A DNA stretch of 61,069 nucleotides from Alectoria sarmentosa (taxonomy: Eukaryota; Ascomycota; Lecanoromycetes; Lecanorales; Parmeliaceae), in the NCBI GenBank assembly GCA_009733775.1, contig WOGZ01000211.1, positions 1 to 61,069 on the forward strand. Direction: 5' to 3'. Below, one piece after another: positions 37,121-49,000 of this stretch (the stretch's first letter is position 1; every line of letters starts with the position of its first letter). The notes below the pieces were generated by a model, which made no database searches, was not told where the DNA came from, and saw only the letters and a list, made by a program, of their open reading frames with translations. The position numbers and the translations under genes are program-made.

Positions 37121-37250
37121 TTATGTTGAAAAATTGATTCGTAAAAAACGCATTCGACGTGGTTATGAATGATTCACGCAATATTTCATTCGATGACGCG
37201 GTTATGATTCAAAACATGACATTTAACAATTTGAATAAATCGTCATTAAC
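37121..37250 (+). other. Chromodomain remnant of gypsy C
   Basis: The frame reads E-Y-Y-V-E-K-L-I-R-K-K-R, then R-R-G-Y-E-stop-F-T-Q-Y-F-I-R-stop-R-G-Y-D-S-K-H-D-I-stop. Each TGA/TAA sits where a chromodomain has Trp (notably the W of the K/R-W-x-G motif and the W of D-x-T-W), so TGG became TGA or equivalent. Chromodomain integrases are known to direct insertion to histone H3K9-methylated chromatin, which fits a nested location. Confidence 0.75.
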
Positions 37251-37657
37251 ACCTTAATTTTAAATGAATATAAGAGACTTCATGAAATTAACGTTGTTAT
37301 ACGTCTATCGCCTACCTCAATAATTATCATTTTATTCACAATTATCATTTCATTTATAGTTAAGAGAAAAAGAAAAAGGTCACGCAAGTAGATTATTGAT
37401 AACAATTAAAACTCCTTTTGTTAAAGGTTTCGATAATTATCATAACATCGTTATACATTAAGTCTTATTGATCTGATAAGGTCCTTCACATTAACGTGTT
37501 ACGATCGAATTGTTAAAGGAAACTTTTAAAACTGATCTATATCGGTTTGATTACAATTATAAAGATCTCGAAATGATGTTATTATGACTTTGAGAGTCTT
37601 TGTTGTTTGTTTTGTTATTTGTTATTAAGGCGATGACTTGTTTTGTTTTTCGACAAT

Positions 37658-37851
37658 TGTTATAATTACTGTAAAAGTCTCTTGCAAAAGTTTTTTGTAG
37701 ACATTCTTATCTTTTTTGCCTAAAAAAGAACGAAGAGGTTAAGTCATGTTAATATTAATATCTTTATTTGTTTCTGGTACTTAGAGACAAGATTTCAGGT
37801 AGAAGAAATAAAGACTTTTACACACATCATGATGATTTATGCCTTTAACAT
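37658..37851 (+). repeat. Gypsy C 3' LTR (194 bp)
   Basis: It begins TGTTATAATTACTG and ends gatttatgcctttaaca. Differences from the 5' LTR are mostly C/T or G/A transitions. Confidence 0.92.
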
Positions 37852-37856
37852 AAAAT
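37852..37856. repeat. Target-site duplication of gypsy C (right)
   Basis: TAAAA immediately after the 3' LTR. The copia B protease reading resumes beyond it. Confidence 0.85.
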
Positions 37857-40257
37857 CCTTATTCTAATTTATTTGATTAATTGCATTTAAAATATTAAAA
37901 TCATTCAAAATGAGATTCGAATAATTTTAATCGTTTAATTCGTTTAAAAATATTATATAAATATAAAAATAATCGTTTTTTTTGGAGTATACGTTATATT
38001 AACGTTAAAATAATTATTCTCCTTTAAAGCGAAGACGTTAAATAACGCTTTTTCAATACATTTGCGCTTAATATTTAAAACATCAATATTCATATAAATA
38101 ACATCGATTTGCGTTTTTTTCTTTTTTTTTTATTCGTTTATAAACTTTTCAAATTTTAAATAAAAAAATTTAATTCAACATTTAATAAAAAGATATTTAA
38201 ATTTGCGATCAACGACCTTATAAAAAATATAAGTTTCGCGATTAATAAAATCGAAATCGTCGAAATCGTTTTTAATGAATTATTTATCTTTATTATTGCG
38301 ATGAATGAGCATAACGACATCATTTTTTTTAATTATAAATATATAACGCTTTTTGTTTATTGCGTCATAAATAATCAAATCGAATTTAATTATTTTCGAA
38401 TTATAAAACATATGAATTTAAATATAAATTGTTATAAAGATATCGTAAGTTTTATCGAATCTTATAAGAAAAAATTAAATAAAATAAGATTTCGATAATA
38501 ATAATAAGTCGTTTAAATTAACGATTTCGACGTTGATTTTGCGAAAATCCTTTTCATATTGATAAACGTTTTTTTTAAAATTAATATTAATGTTATACAA
38601 TTAACGCACAAGCTCGATGTAAAATTTAAAATTTATAAGTTTATAATAAATATTAATGACGTTTAACATAATTTGAGGATTTTCGTTATGTTTTTTAATA
38701 AATTAATAATTAATATAATTCAAACGTTGACGAATAATCACGCAAACTTTAAATTTGATAATGTTAATAAAAAATAAAAAATTATTCAACATTAATTAAT
38801 TGTTGATATTTTCGCTTTATTTGATATATTCGATAATGAATTTCAAAATAATAATGAAAATCAAAGAGAAATTGTCTTTATTATTTATAAAGACATTTTT
38901 AACGATATTTTAAACGTTAAATTCAATTATCGATATCGAAAAAAATAAATAAAGGAATATAAAAAATTAATAATAATAATGAAAATAATGAAAATGAAAA
39001 TTCTTTTATCACGATTAAAAACGAATTAAAAATATCGATTCAAAAATTATCGTTTTGAAAAAATATCGAAATGAACGAATTTAATGATAATTCAAAAAAC
39101 GATTTGAATGTTTTAAAAAGAATGAATAAATAAAATCGTTTGCCTTTAACGCGCAGATCAAAGATTTCGATATCGTTTAAAACGTCAAATAATTCCTCAT
39201 TAATTTCAAAATCATTATCGCATAACGATAATATAAAAAAAATGAAATAAATATTTTATTAATCTTCGTTAAAATCGTTTAAATCTTTATTGATATCAAT
39301 TAATTATTATCGTTATGTCTCAAAATTCAATAATAACAATGAAAAATATTTATATAAAAATTGACGATAAATTTGAGCGATAATATTATTATGAAATGAA
39401 ATTAATGATATAAAAAATTTGATTTTGAATTTAATGATAAAGATTAAATTTGATTAAAATTGTATTGAATACAATTATAAACGTATAAACCTTTTTGAAA
39501 AATTCGCATTTTTTTTATACTATTTAATCAAAGATTCGAATTCAAAATATTCGCTTTAACAACTATTATCGTAAAATTAAAATTAATTAAATTTTATGAT
39601 TATAATAATAAAATATTATCGATAACGAATAAAGAATTCGATGATAAAATTTCAATCTTTTTCTTTAAAGGATTTTTGAGATTAAAACGTTAACTTTGAT
39701 ATACAAAATTTATTATTTTTGATTTCAAATAGGTTTATAAACGTTTAAATGATAATAAAATCAATTTTGAATTGTTTTAAACGATAATCAAATTGATAAT
39801 AATGTTAACATTTAATCATTCAATTTGTTTTATTGATTCGATATATCGTTAAGAATATAAATTCTTAATTTGATGAAATGTTATAAAAATAAAAACGCAT
39901 TTTCCTTTATTTAATGTGTTTTATATAAGAAAATTGATAATGTTATAAAGATTTTATCATAATTCGATCGCACGATCGCAAATCATATAAATGCGAGCTC
40001 GATTAAAAGCGAATAACTTCGACTTATCGAGAATTAAAAAACTCTTAATTTTCGAATTTCGGATCATGATTATTCAAATTCAAAGATCATCTTATAAATG
40101 AAAATTGCTCATTTCAAAAAAGTTAATTAAATAAAATTTTTTATAATTGATTACCTTATTGCGATAAGCATAAAATGTTTAAAAACAATTATAATTATAA
40201 TAATGAATAAATGAATCATGTTTATAACGATCGCCGGGCAAACTCAAGTTTATAATC
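37857..40257 (-). pseudogene. Copia B gag region remnant
   Basis: Minus-strand continuation from the 5' LTR to the gypsy C insertion. 37,900-38,540 is the reverse complement of 240-760 of copia 1. 38,540-40,257 has no counterpart in copia 1 within the window and should be the N-terminal gag part. The base run just inside the 5' LTR (gattataaacttgagtttg on the minus strand) is where a primer-binding site is expected, but I could not match a tRNA. Confidence 0.6.
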
Positions 40258-40382
40258 TATAAAAATATGATGTAAGACACTTAATTGTATTATTTTAAAA
40301 ATGTTACGAAAGAAAATGCGATCTATGTTACAAGCGCATACGCCCGTGTCACGTGACCTATCACGTAACCTGAATTTCGACA
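40258..40382 (-). repeat. Copia B 5' LTR (125 bp)
   Basis: It begins TATAAAAATATGATG (TGTGAAAATATGATG before G-to-A changes) and ends tgaatttcgaca. It has equal length to the 3' LTR, and most differences are transitions. Confidence 0.88.
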
Positions 40383-40387
40383 ATAAT
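40383..40387. repeat. Target-site duplication of copia B (right)
   Basis: ATAAT directly after the LTR. Gypsy A sequence continues from 40,388. Confidence 0.85.
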
Positions 40388-42454
40388 TGCGAAATTATTG
40401 TTATCATAATAAATCGATAACGAAATTCTTATTAAAGAAGAATCATTTATGTTAAAAAGGTTTTAATTATAATTTCTCATATTAACATTATAATATCAAT
40501 TAACATTTCGAAAACATTATTTGTAAGAAATTTCATTTTCGAATTTATAACATAATGCGATTTTATAATGTACGCTCATTTAATGAATTCAAATATAATA
40601 AAAATGCTTATTAAAAATGAGATCGATTATATCATATAAATTCTTAAGAGATTTCGTTTAAATATGTTATGCGAAATTAATTATAAAAACGTGTTTTTCG
40701 TCGAGTTTATGATTTTATCAAATAAGGATTTATTAAAGTTTTTTATAAACATTAATTAAATTAAGAAAACAGTCATTCTTATTATAATAATATTAATGTT
40801 TTTAATAAGAAATTTATCAGCTTTTGTTTATAACGCAGTCGTTAATGTTAATTAAACAAATATCGTTAAAGAAATTAAATTATCAAACGAAATTATGATT
40901 TATAACGATAATTAAAATATAAAGATTCTTTCGAATTTAATAAATGAATTTCTTATTTTTTGATAAAACGAAGACTTTATTAAAATATTCGAAAAAAATT
41001 AAATGAAATTTTCATTATGTGATGATTAATAATTTAAATTATCAAAGACGAATCGTGTTAAGATTTATTCGTTGAATATTAAAAATAAAGTCGTGATCGA
41101 CGAAACATTCGACGATTTGTAACGATAAAATAAATTCGAATATATTATAAAGTTTATATTATTCAATTATTTAATATTTGTTATATAAAAAACCTTATTT
41201 AATGATAAACGTAAAGATAAAATAATGATTAATATTAAAGATCTTAATGATCTCATCGTTTTTGACGTGTATTTAATATCGTTATAATTAAATATTATAA
41301 CAAAATTAATAAAATGCACGCACTTGTTTATATTTAATATAATGTTTTTTTTATTAATGATTAATACATTATAATTATCGTTATATGCTCACGATAATTT
41401 CTCATCGTGAATAAAAAATCTTTAATATGTTAATTATAAATTATATGAATTTTATAATATATATATAACGATAAATTAATAAAATCTTACGCTTTATAAA
41501 AGAGTTCGCTCAAATTTATATCGACGATATTATTATCGATTTTAAGAGTTTTTTAAAGCATATCGTAAACTTATAAAAGTTTTTTTTATTATTGACGAAA
41601 TATAACATTATTATAATTTTAATAAAGATGTTTTTTAATTATTCGAATATTAATTTATTAAATCGTAAAATTGATTTATTTAATATGATTATAATAAAAA
41701 ATAAGCTTAAAACAATTAACGAGATCATTTATTTTGTTATTTTTAAACGATTTGAAACATTATCTTAATTTAATAAATTATTTATAAAGTTTCGTTCATT
41801 TTTACGCGTAATTCGTTAACTTATTATAAATTTTAAAAATGTTTTTATTCAAAAAAGCATTTAATAAGAATAATTTATGTCGTGCGTATTTATCAAAGTT
41901 TTGTTTATTAAAGTTTTTTTTATTAAAAGAAGAGAGCTTTAATAATTTATAAAAAATCTTAAATAAATCGTTTTTATTTATACACTTTAATGATGATAAT
42001 ATTTTATAAATAAATTTTGACGTTTCGCGAGAATAAGATTTTAATGTATAAATCTTTTATGTTAAAAAGGATTATGTAGCGAAAAATAAAAATAAATAAT
42101 CATCAAAAATTGTTATAAAGTCGATTATGTTTTTATTAAAGATGTTAACAATCGTTAAAAGAAATTATTAATTAATTAAGTTTAAAATAATAAGCTTTAT
42201 TTAAATTATTAAAAAAATTCGATATTTTATGAAATCGTTTAAACATTTTATCGTTATTTAAATAAATCATTTAATTATTTTAAATATCATAAAGCAATCT
42301 TCGATTACGTTTATTATTTTTATAATGAAAATGAACGTTCGTTTAATACGAGTTTCGCAATTTTTTCAATAATTTCGTTTTGATATGAAATATAAATTTA
42401 ATAAAAAGCATATCGTTTTCGATGCATTATCACGTTTCGTTAATAATAAGTTAA
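40383..42454 (+). mobile_element. Gypsy A, middle part: RT and RNase H
   Basis: It continues the protease linker of 25,618-25,890 in frame (T-Y-I-D-N then C-E-I-I-V-I). Further on, the RT catalytic box at 41,517-41,531 is an intact Y-I-D-D-I. Next come S-F-L-K-H-I-V-N-L and N-L-L-N-R-K-I-D-L-F. The RNase H ends at K-K-H-I-V-F-D-A-L-S-R-F, the H-I-V-P-D-A-L-S-R signature, directly left of R1 copy 3. Stops are frequent, so it is a relic. Confidence 0.8.
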
Positions 42455-43341
42455 TGTTACTACGATGCCTGCCTCGTGAATCTTACATCGAATGAACATC
42501 GAATGAACATCGAATGAACATCGATTGGAAATCGGATGGGCAACGGCTGAGCAGCGACCGAGTAACGATTGAGCAACAGTTGAACATCGGTTGCTCAATT
42601 GTTGAAAATCGAATAACAATTTTAATGAAAAGTGATGGATTTTCATTCGATTCTCAGCGGTTAAACAATCGATGCGTAATTGTTACTCATCCGTTGCTCA
42701 TCCGCTGCTTATCCGATATTCATTCATTATTCATCCGATATCCATCCGCTGTTCATCCGATATTCAATAATAATATGATTACAATGGATACGGCCATGGC
42801 TGTGTGGCTGCGGTGAATACGGCCATGATCATGTGATTATAATGACCATGGGTATGTGGATGCAGTGGGTACGGCCATGATCATGTGATTGCAGTGGCCA
42901 TGGGTATGTGGATGCAGTGGGTACGGCCATGACCATGTGAATGCAGTGGGTACGGCCATGATCATGTGGTTGCAGTGGCCATGGGTATGTGGATGTAGTG
43001 GGTACGGTCATGGGTATGTGGATGCAGTGGGTACGGCCATGGCCGTGTGGTTGCAGTGGGTACGGCCATGGCTGTGTGGCTGCGATGGGTACGGTTATGA
43101 CTTGGTTGCAATGGACATGGAAATGTGATTGCGATGATTTATGGATATGTGATGCTCCTTCCTAAATGAGAACGGTTTGACGATAATTTGACAGCCGCTG
43201 AACAGCCGTTTGAAAACCTCTTAAAAATATACAGCGATTGTTCAACCATCGTATATTTGATGAAAAACCACCATCGAGTGAACATCGAATGATCATCGAA
43301 TATATATCGAATGTTAAACCCGTGTGACGGCCACATTAGTA
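42455..43341 (+). repeat. Dispersed repeat R1, copy 3 (probable solo LTR)
   Basis: It begins TGTTACTACGATGCC and ends ccacattagta, 887 bp, same orientation as the other copies. It lies between the RNase H end and the integrase start of gypsy A, so it is a later insertion. It is the best preserved copy, with a long minisatellite. Apparent open frames within it are by-products of the repeat array. Confidence 0.72.
42781..43110 (+). repeat. Minisatellite in R1 copy 3
   Basis: About twelve alternating units of two types, one near tgcagtgggtacggccatga (with a tcatgtgat tail) and one near tgcagtggccatgggtatgt. Unit length is about 23-29 bp. Strong G/C and CATG content sets it apart from all surrounding sequence. 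Confidence 0.82.
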
Positions 43342-44224
43342 TTCAAAGATCATTTAAAGTTTAACGTTTTAAACGTTTATATTACGTAAACACTCGAAAA
43401 TGATAATATTTACGTTTATTTTGTTATTATAATATAAATAAACAAAATCTTTCGCAAAAGATTTATATTTGATTATAACACGAATCGTTATTAAAAAAAA
43501 ATTATTGATATTATCGATGTTAATGTTAAGCTTGTGATTAACGACGAAAACATCGAATTTTTATTTATTTATAATATCATTATAAATTCAAGCTTTATCT
43601 TTTATAAAAATAAATTTATAAGTTTTAAACGATTGTGTATATCTTAATAATTAATCAAAAATATTTTAAAAATAATATATAACAATGATCATCAAAGCTT
43701 TAAAAGAATCTTCGATATCATTTTTAAATTATAATATATACGAAATTTATCAAAGCATTTATATGACTTTATCAAATATTATTTTAATTATTTAACATTA
43801 TAAATTCGTTATTATAAACCTTACGATTATTTATAACTCATAAAAAATTCAAACATATTTTTTCACATTTTAACGCTTGATTTTATTTTTAATATATCGT
43901 TATTTGAGAAGGTTTTCGATTATATTATAACAATTATAAACAAGTTTAATAAACGTATTATTTACATTTTTGATAAGTTTATTTGAAATGTTAAAAAATG
44001 GGTTATCGCTTTAATTGATCATCTCGATATCGACGATTAAGATATATTTAAGATCTTGTTTTCGAATAAAGATTCGAAATTTTTATTCGATTTATAAAAG
44101 ATTATATTTAACAAGCTTAAAGTCAAATTGCTTTATTTTATTATTTATTATTTATAAACAAATGATAACAATGAGCGTATTAATCAAATTATTAAAATCG
44201 TTTTATGTTTTTATATACACACGT
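43342..44224 (+). pseudogene. Gypsy A integrase remnant
   Basis: Reading through stops gives the zinc-binding region (H-Q-G-F-K-R-I-F-D-I-I-F-K-F-Y-x-I-R...C...L) near 43,690-43,790. Then come the core with H-K-P-Y...L-I-L-F-L-I / T-L-D-F-I-x-D, I-I-T-I-x-D-K-F, and at about 44,060-44,200 the x-S-D-K-D-S-K-F and Y-H-P-Q-T-D-G-Q-S-E-like blocks (partly mutated). It ends abruptly near 44,224 at F-Y-I-Y-T-R. No right LTR of gypsy A is seen. Confidence 0.7.
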
Positions 44225-44379
44225 TGTAAGAGTTTTTCGCATAATTTATTACTGTTCGAGCCTTCTATAAAAACTTTAGATCATAAAAATTTGATTCATT
44301 GCTCTGTGATCTCCGGTTTCAAGTTTTTCGCCTATATTGAAACTATTCGTAAACGATCTCGATTAAGTTTGAAGATCGT

Positions 44380-44549
44380 TTGAAAATCAATTGCAAAAGG
44401 TTTTCCGTCTCGGAATCGTTTTCAAACCGTCGAAATTTCTTTTGAAGATTCGAAATTATTTATATTTAATTTGAAGACGATTTGAAAACGAGAAGTTTAC
44501 GATTTGAAGATGATTTATAAACGAAAAGTTTTTCGCAATTGATTTTCAA
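44380..44549. repeat. Foldback (inverted repeat)
   Basis: TTGAAAATCAATTGC at 44,380-44,394 is the exact reverse complement of 44,535-44,549. The stem extends another 14 positions inward with only transition mismatches, giving a 29 bp arm around a loop of about 110 bp. The loop repeats gatttgaagatgatttataaacg-like words. It may be the core of a small hairpin element beginning at about 44,225. Confidence 0.65.
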
Positions 44550-44559
44550 AAAGAATAAT

Positions 44560-46000
44560 AACGATTTAAAAACGATTTAAAGATTTAAAGCTTTTCGCAT
44601 TTACATTATTTGAAAATCATGTTTTTTGATTTATTATATGAGATATTTCATTAAAGTAAAAACAAATATCGCTTGAAATTTATTATTAAAGCATCATATA
44701 GCGACGTTAAAATTCATATCTTTGATTATCATGCAATACATTTAAAAGTTATATCATATATAATGTTTACGAAAGCCTTTGATAATATATAATTTAAATC
44801 ATATAATCATGATATATGCAATCATGCAATTAAAATTTATCATATAATTAAATTATTTTATTCAATATTCTCATCTTTTTTTATCATTTCATTTTTGTCT
44901 CATTTTTGCTCATCTTTTTTTTCATTTTATTTTTCGTTTTGCTTTTTTTTCATCTCTATTTTATGCTTTTTTTTTCATTTTTGTCTTAATTTTTATCTTC
45001 ATATATTTTTATTCATTATTCATAATTTTATACGAGACGTTCGAATTTTGATTGATGTTTATTTTTTGTTAACGTTTATATTGAATTGTTTGAAACATAA
45101 TACGTTTTAAAAAATAATCGAGCGAGTGCGAGAATTCCGCCCGTTGATGTAACGCATTAAACATTTTCAATAAATGTTTTCGTGAATATTTGAAAAATGA
45201 GGGGTTTTCGAGATCAGCTTTATGAAGTTTCGTTATTCGTTGATATGTAATAAATTGTAAAAAAACATTTAAATAATGATGATTAATGAATGTTTTTGCG
45301 AAAGGGTCTTATAAAAGAGATTTACATTTTAAATAACGTATTTTATTTGAAATAATGTCATCGAAATTGATCGTTTCGATGTCAAATTTGAAGATAATTT
45401 TTAATTAAGATTTATTTTAATCTTTTCGAATCTTCGTTTTAATCGAATTAAAAATAAATAATTTAAAAAGTTCTCGCGAAAGTCGTTCGATTTTGATTTA
45501 TTATTATTTTCATTTAATTTTATAGGGTTAAGTAGTGCGTAAAATAGAAGGTTATTACAGTGTGCATCGAGTGTAAATGAAAGAATTTCAGCAATGATTG
45601 TCTTTGTTAATCAGTTATGATAGACTTATTCTCGATATTTTAATAGATAATTTTGACGAATGTTTGTTACGGAGAATAGGTAATCGAACTCGTTATATTG
45701 CATAATATGTTATGAGGATAAATCAATCTTTGTGTAAAATTATCTTTCTCTTTTAACTCTCAATTATATTTTCAATTTATCGTCTTAATCTTTCAATCAT
45801 AGATGTTCGTTTTTTAAAAACAAGTTGAAATTCTTTTTTAGATTTATTCGTAAATCTTCGAAAGATCGTTGAGAAATCATTAAAGAGTCGTTGTAAAATT
45901 ATTGAAAAGATCTTAAAGAGAGTCATTTTATTCTCATATTGTAACATTAACATAATTCATATCACTTCATGTATATATAATGAATCACATATAACATTTA
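44560..46000. other. AT-rich region without recognised gene
   Basis: A pyrimidine-rich tract (tcattttt and ttttcattttt words) fills 44,870-45,010 and creates a false open frame. A slightly less AT-rich patch lies at 45,526-45,620. No domain recognised on either strand. Confidence 0.4.
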
Positions 46001-49000
46001 TAATTATGCTTTTTATTTTATATATGTTGCGCACATTGCGCGATTTATGATATCAAAATATCGAATTTTGTAAATGTAAATGAAAACGGAGTAGAAAATA
46101 ATCATTTTTATTTTTTCCATTTTTATTATATACGCCTCTCTTATTTCGAGAAATTTTGATAAAATATTTTTTATTCAAATTTGTTGTTGTCGTGTAAAAA
46201 ATGCGTTTATTCATTTAAATTTATCGTTATTATGTCAGAATAAAGCGTTTTCTTTCACGATTGAGTTTTTTTCATTTTTTATATCATTTCATTAACGATG
46301 TTAAAGCGTATATTAATAAGGATGTATATTTGATGCAATTTGAATGCATTTTCGTTATATCTCCTTTTTTAAGTTGTTCATTTTGCAAAAACATCGCGAT
46401 ATATCGTGTCGTTAACATAATTCATATTATCGGAGGTATCGACTTATTTTATAATGTCAGACTTTTTAGATTTTCAAAAAAGTCGCGTTGAGAGGGTAAG
46501 GGCGATTAGGGATTTATAATAGATTTTTAAAAGTGTTTATAGTAATGATGAATGATAATCGATTTAATTGATGTTGAGATAAATGTTGATATTATAATGT
46601 TATTAATATGCGTTATTGTCAAAATTGCGTAAGAAAATATTTATTTTTTAATGTATAAAAAAACGCAAAAAAGGTGATTTGTTTGTGTCTTTAAGTTAAC
46701 GTTGTGTCTTTTATTTTTTTTGTAAAACATTTATCATATATTTATATCATTTTTATTTTGTCACACAAATTATTTAAAGTTAAAGATTTGTAAATTTTGT
46801 CAACATTTTTTTTATTTTGATTATTATCGATTTATCGCATGTTGATTGCAGAAAAAGCGCACACATTTATTTTTATTGCGTATTCATTTTTATTGTCGTT
46901 GTTAAACGCTTTTATAATTGATATATTTAATTTTTATAAAATTGAAGAGTTATCATCGAACTTTGAAAAACGAGAATTCGTATATGATGATCATAATTGT
47001 AAATTTAAAAACGCGATTTGGTTACGTATTTGTCAGCGGAATTTGCAAACATTATCATAAAATACGACGTCGTTGATGATTGCGAGAGATAATATAAGAG
47101 AAGAGAGAATAAAGGGGATATGTGAGAAATGATTTGTTATGCATCGGAAATGACTTAAAAAACAGTTATCAAATTTGAGATGTTGATTATTACGCACATT
47201 TATTGTCGATAAATATGATTTGATAAACATTTTATTGCACGTTATCAACGTTATCGTAATCTTGAAAGATTTGAAAAGATTGAAGAGAAGATAGTTCATT
47301 TTATCAATTTCATTTATTTCATTTTATCGTCGCATCGTTTCATAATCGTAACATTTTATGATATTACATTTTTTGAAGACATAATATATTGATTATCAAC
47401 GTCGTTTAATGATATGTTATGTTTCTTATACGATTTCTGATAATATATATATAATTGAAAATGAATGTTTGAGAAATGTCTTTAATAGGCAATTAACGTA
47501 TATCAAAAAGGGAGTTTTTGCAATCGAATTACGTAAATCGATAATGTTTATCTTTTGATTAACTCGTATATGCTTTTCGTGCTCGTTTTTTGAATAATTG
47601 TTGATAATAAAAAGATGATGAAATAAAAGATTGATTGATGAGTTTTATTGAAAATTTGATTAAGTGATAATATGTGATGATATGTGATGATAAATTTGTG
47701 AGAATGTTAATTTTGAATTGATATTGATATTGTGAGAAGGATGATGAATTTGTAATGTTGATGATATAAAAACGTAAATGTTATAAAGATTGATTTTTTA
47801 TCAAATAGACATTTTCGAAAGTAATAATGTGTGTTGCGCAAATTTATGCACATTAAAATATTTGAAAAATCGTTTTTTGATATTTTCAAATTTTTGCGTA
47901 TTCTTTTTCGTTATTCGGGTGATTTTATATCAAATAACATATTATATGAGATAAAAAAAAAAGGCATAACACACATTTTATAAGAAATATGCAAAATGCA
48001 CATAAATTTTTAATAACGTTTATTTCATTTTTATTTTAGAATGTTTAATTCATATTAAAACATAATGAAATTCACATATATGTAATATTTAATGAGTAAA
48101 TCACGTAATTTATTTGATAAATTTTGAAAGATTTGAGATAATTATCTTATATAAATTGAATATCGTAATTACAATATAAAAGTAAAGCGTGCTCGCCTTT
48201 TTCGAGATTCTTTTTAATATCATCATTTCGTTTTGTATAATTGATTTATAAAACATAATGTTTTTTGTATCGATGTTTAAAAGTCCAATAATGTTCATTA
48301 TCGTGGAAAGTTTTTGATAAAACATTTTAAAAACAGGGTCGAGTTTTATTTTTCTGAAGTTCTTTATCATGATCATTTTCGCAAATAATCATATACGCTT
48401 TTTCGAGAGCTCATATAAAAAAACGTTATTGATTTAAATCATTATTGCATTTTGAATAATAATGAAATTTTCGATATTGAACACAATTTGATATTTAAAG
48501 ATTTTATTGCGTTTTATTAATAACCGCTTTAATATAATAATTTAATTTCATATTAATCGATAATGTTGTATTTTCGAATAAATGAAGAAATATACGTAAA
48601 TATTAAAATCGAAAAGAATAGATTTTTATCGATTAATAAAGTTGAATTTTTGATATTATTATAGATCAACACGTTTAAATGATATTATATTGAATTTTTC
48701 GTAATTTGTTTTATAGATATCTTATAATATAATGAAAAAAGGATCATTAATAACAAATTGTTTAAGTCATAATAATTAATTCAAATCTTTTTATATATAC
48801 ATTCGATTTAAGTATTTTAATGTTAATGGTTTTTTATGAATTGTATTTTCGATGATTGACATTTGAGATTGAGACGTCTCATCGTTTCGTTTTTTAAGTT
48901 TTGAATAAGATAATAAATTAATTAGAAGAATAAGACATTTTAAATGTATTTTTAACATCTTCGTAATCAATTTAGGTTTAATAATTTGATAAAAGTCGAC

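Larger units (their letters stand above)
30567..37851 (+). mobile_element. Gypsy C, complete chromodomain Ty3/gypsy element, RIP-degraded
   Basis: A 7,285 bp element with LTRs of 193 and 194 bp starting TGTTAT and ending CCTTTAACA, flanked by a TAAAA duplication (30,562-30,566 and 37,852-37,856). The plus strand gives gag with a C2H2-type finger, protease, RT, RNase H, integrase and a C-terminal chromodomain, the arrangement of fungal chromoviruses. It lies inside copia B near the protease. All long frames carry stops. It must be younger than copia B, which is younger than gypsy A. Confidence 0.92.
25891..40382 (-). mobile_element. Copia B, complete but RIP-degraded, interrupted by gypsy C
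   Basis: Two 125 bp LTRs (25,891-26,015 and 40,258-40,382) bracket the element, and ATAAT occurs on both sides (25,886-25,890 and 40,383-40,387), a clean 5 bp target duplication. Read on the minus strand the order is 5' LTR, gag, protease, integrase, RT, RNase H, 3' non-coding, purine tract, 3' LTR. Gypsy C (30,567-37,851) sits near the protease. Without it the element is about 7.2 kb. Many stops and a D-to-N change in YVDD show it is dead. Confidence 0.9.

Noticed and set aside
22478..40382. CRISPR-like array from regularly repeated LTRs
   Set aside because: The repeats are dispersed 125-143 bp LTRs in both orientations with kilobase spacing; this is a eukaryotic genome.
42889..43128. 79-codon open frame rich in Trp, Gly and Cys
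   Set aside because: It lies wholly in the R1 minisatellite; the peptide repeat simply mirrors the DNA repeat, and both strands are open.
44895..45110. Hydrophobic 71-codon frame that looks like a membrane protein
   Set aside because: It comes from a T-rich low-complexity tract (ttttcattttt); Phe/Ser repetition follows composition.
46839..47299. Overlapping plus and minus frames suggesting a gene at 47 kb
   Set aside because: Both strands are open, neither matches a family I know, and in such AT-rich decayed DNA the evidence is too thin.
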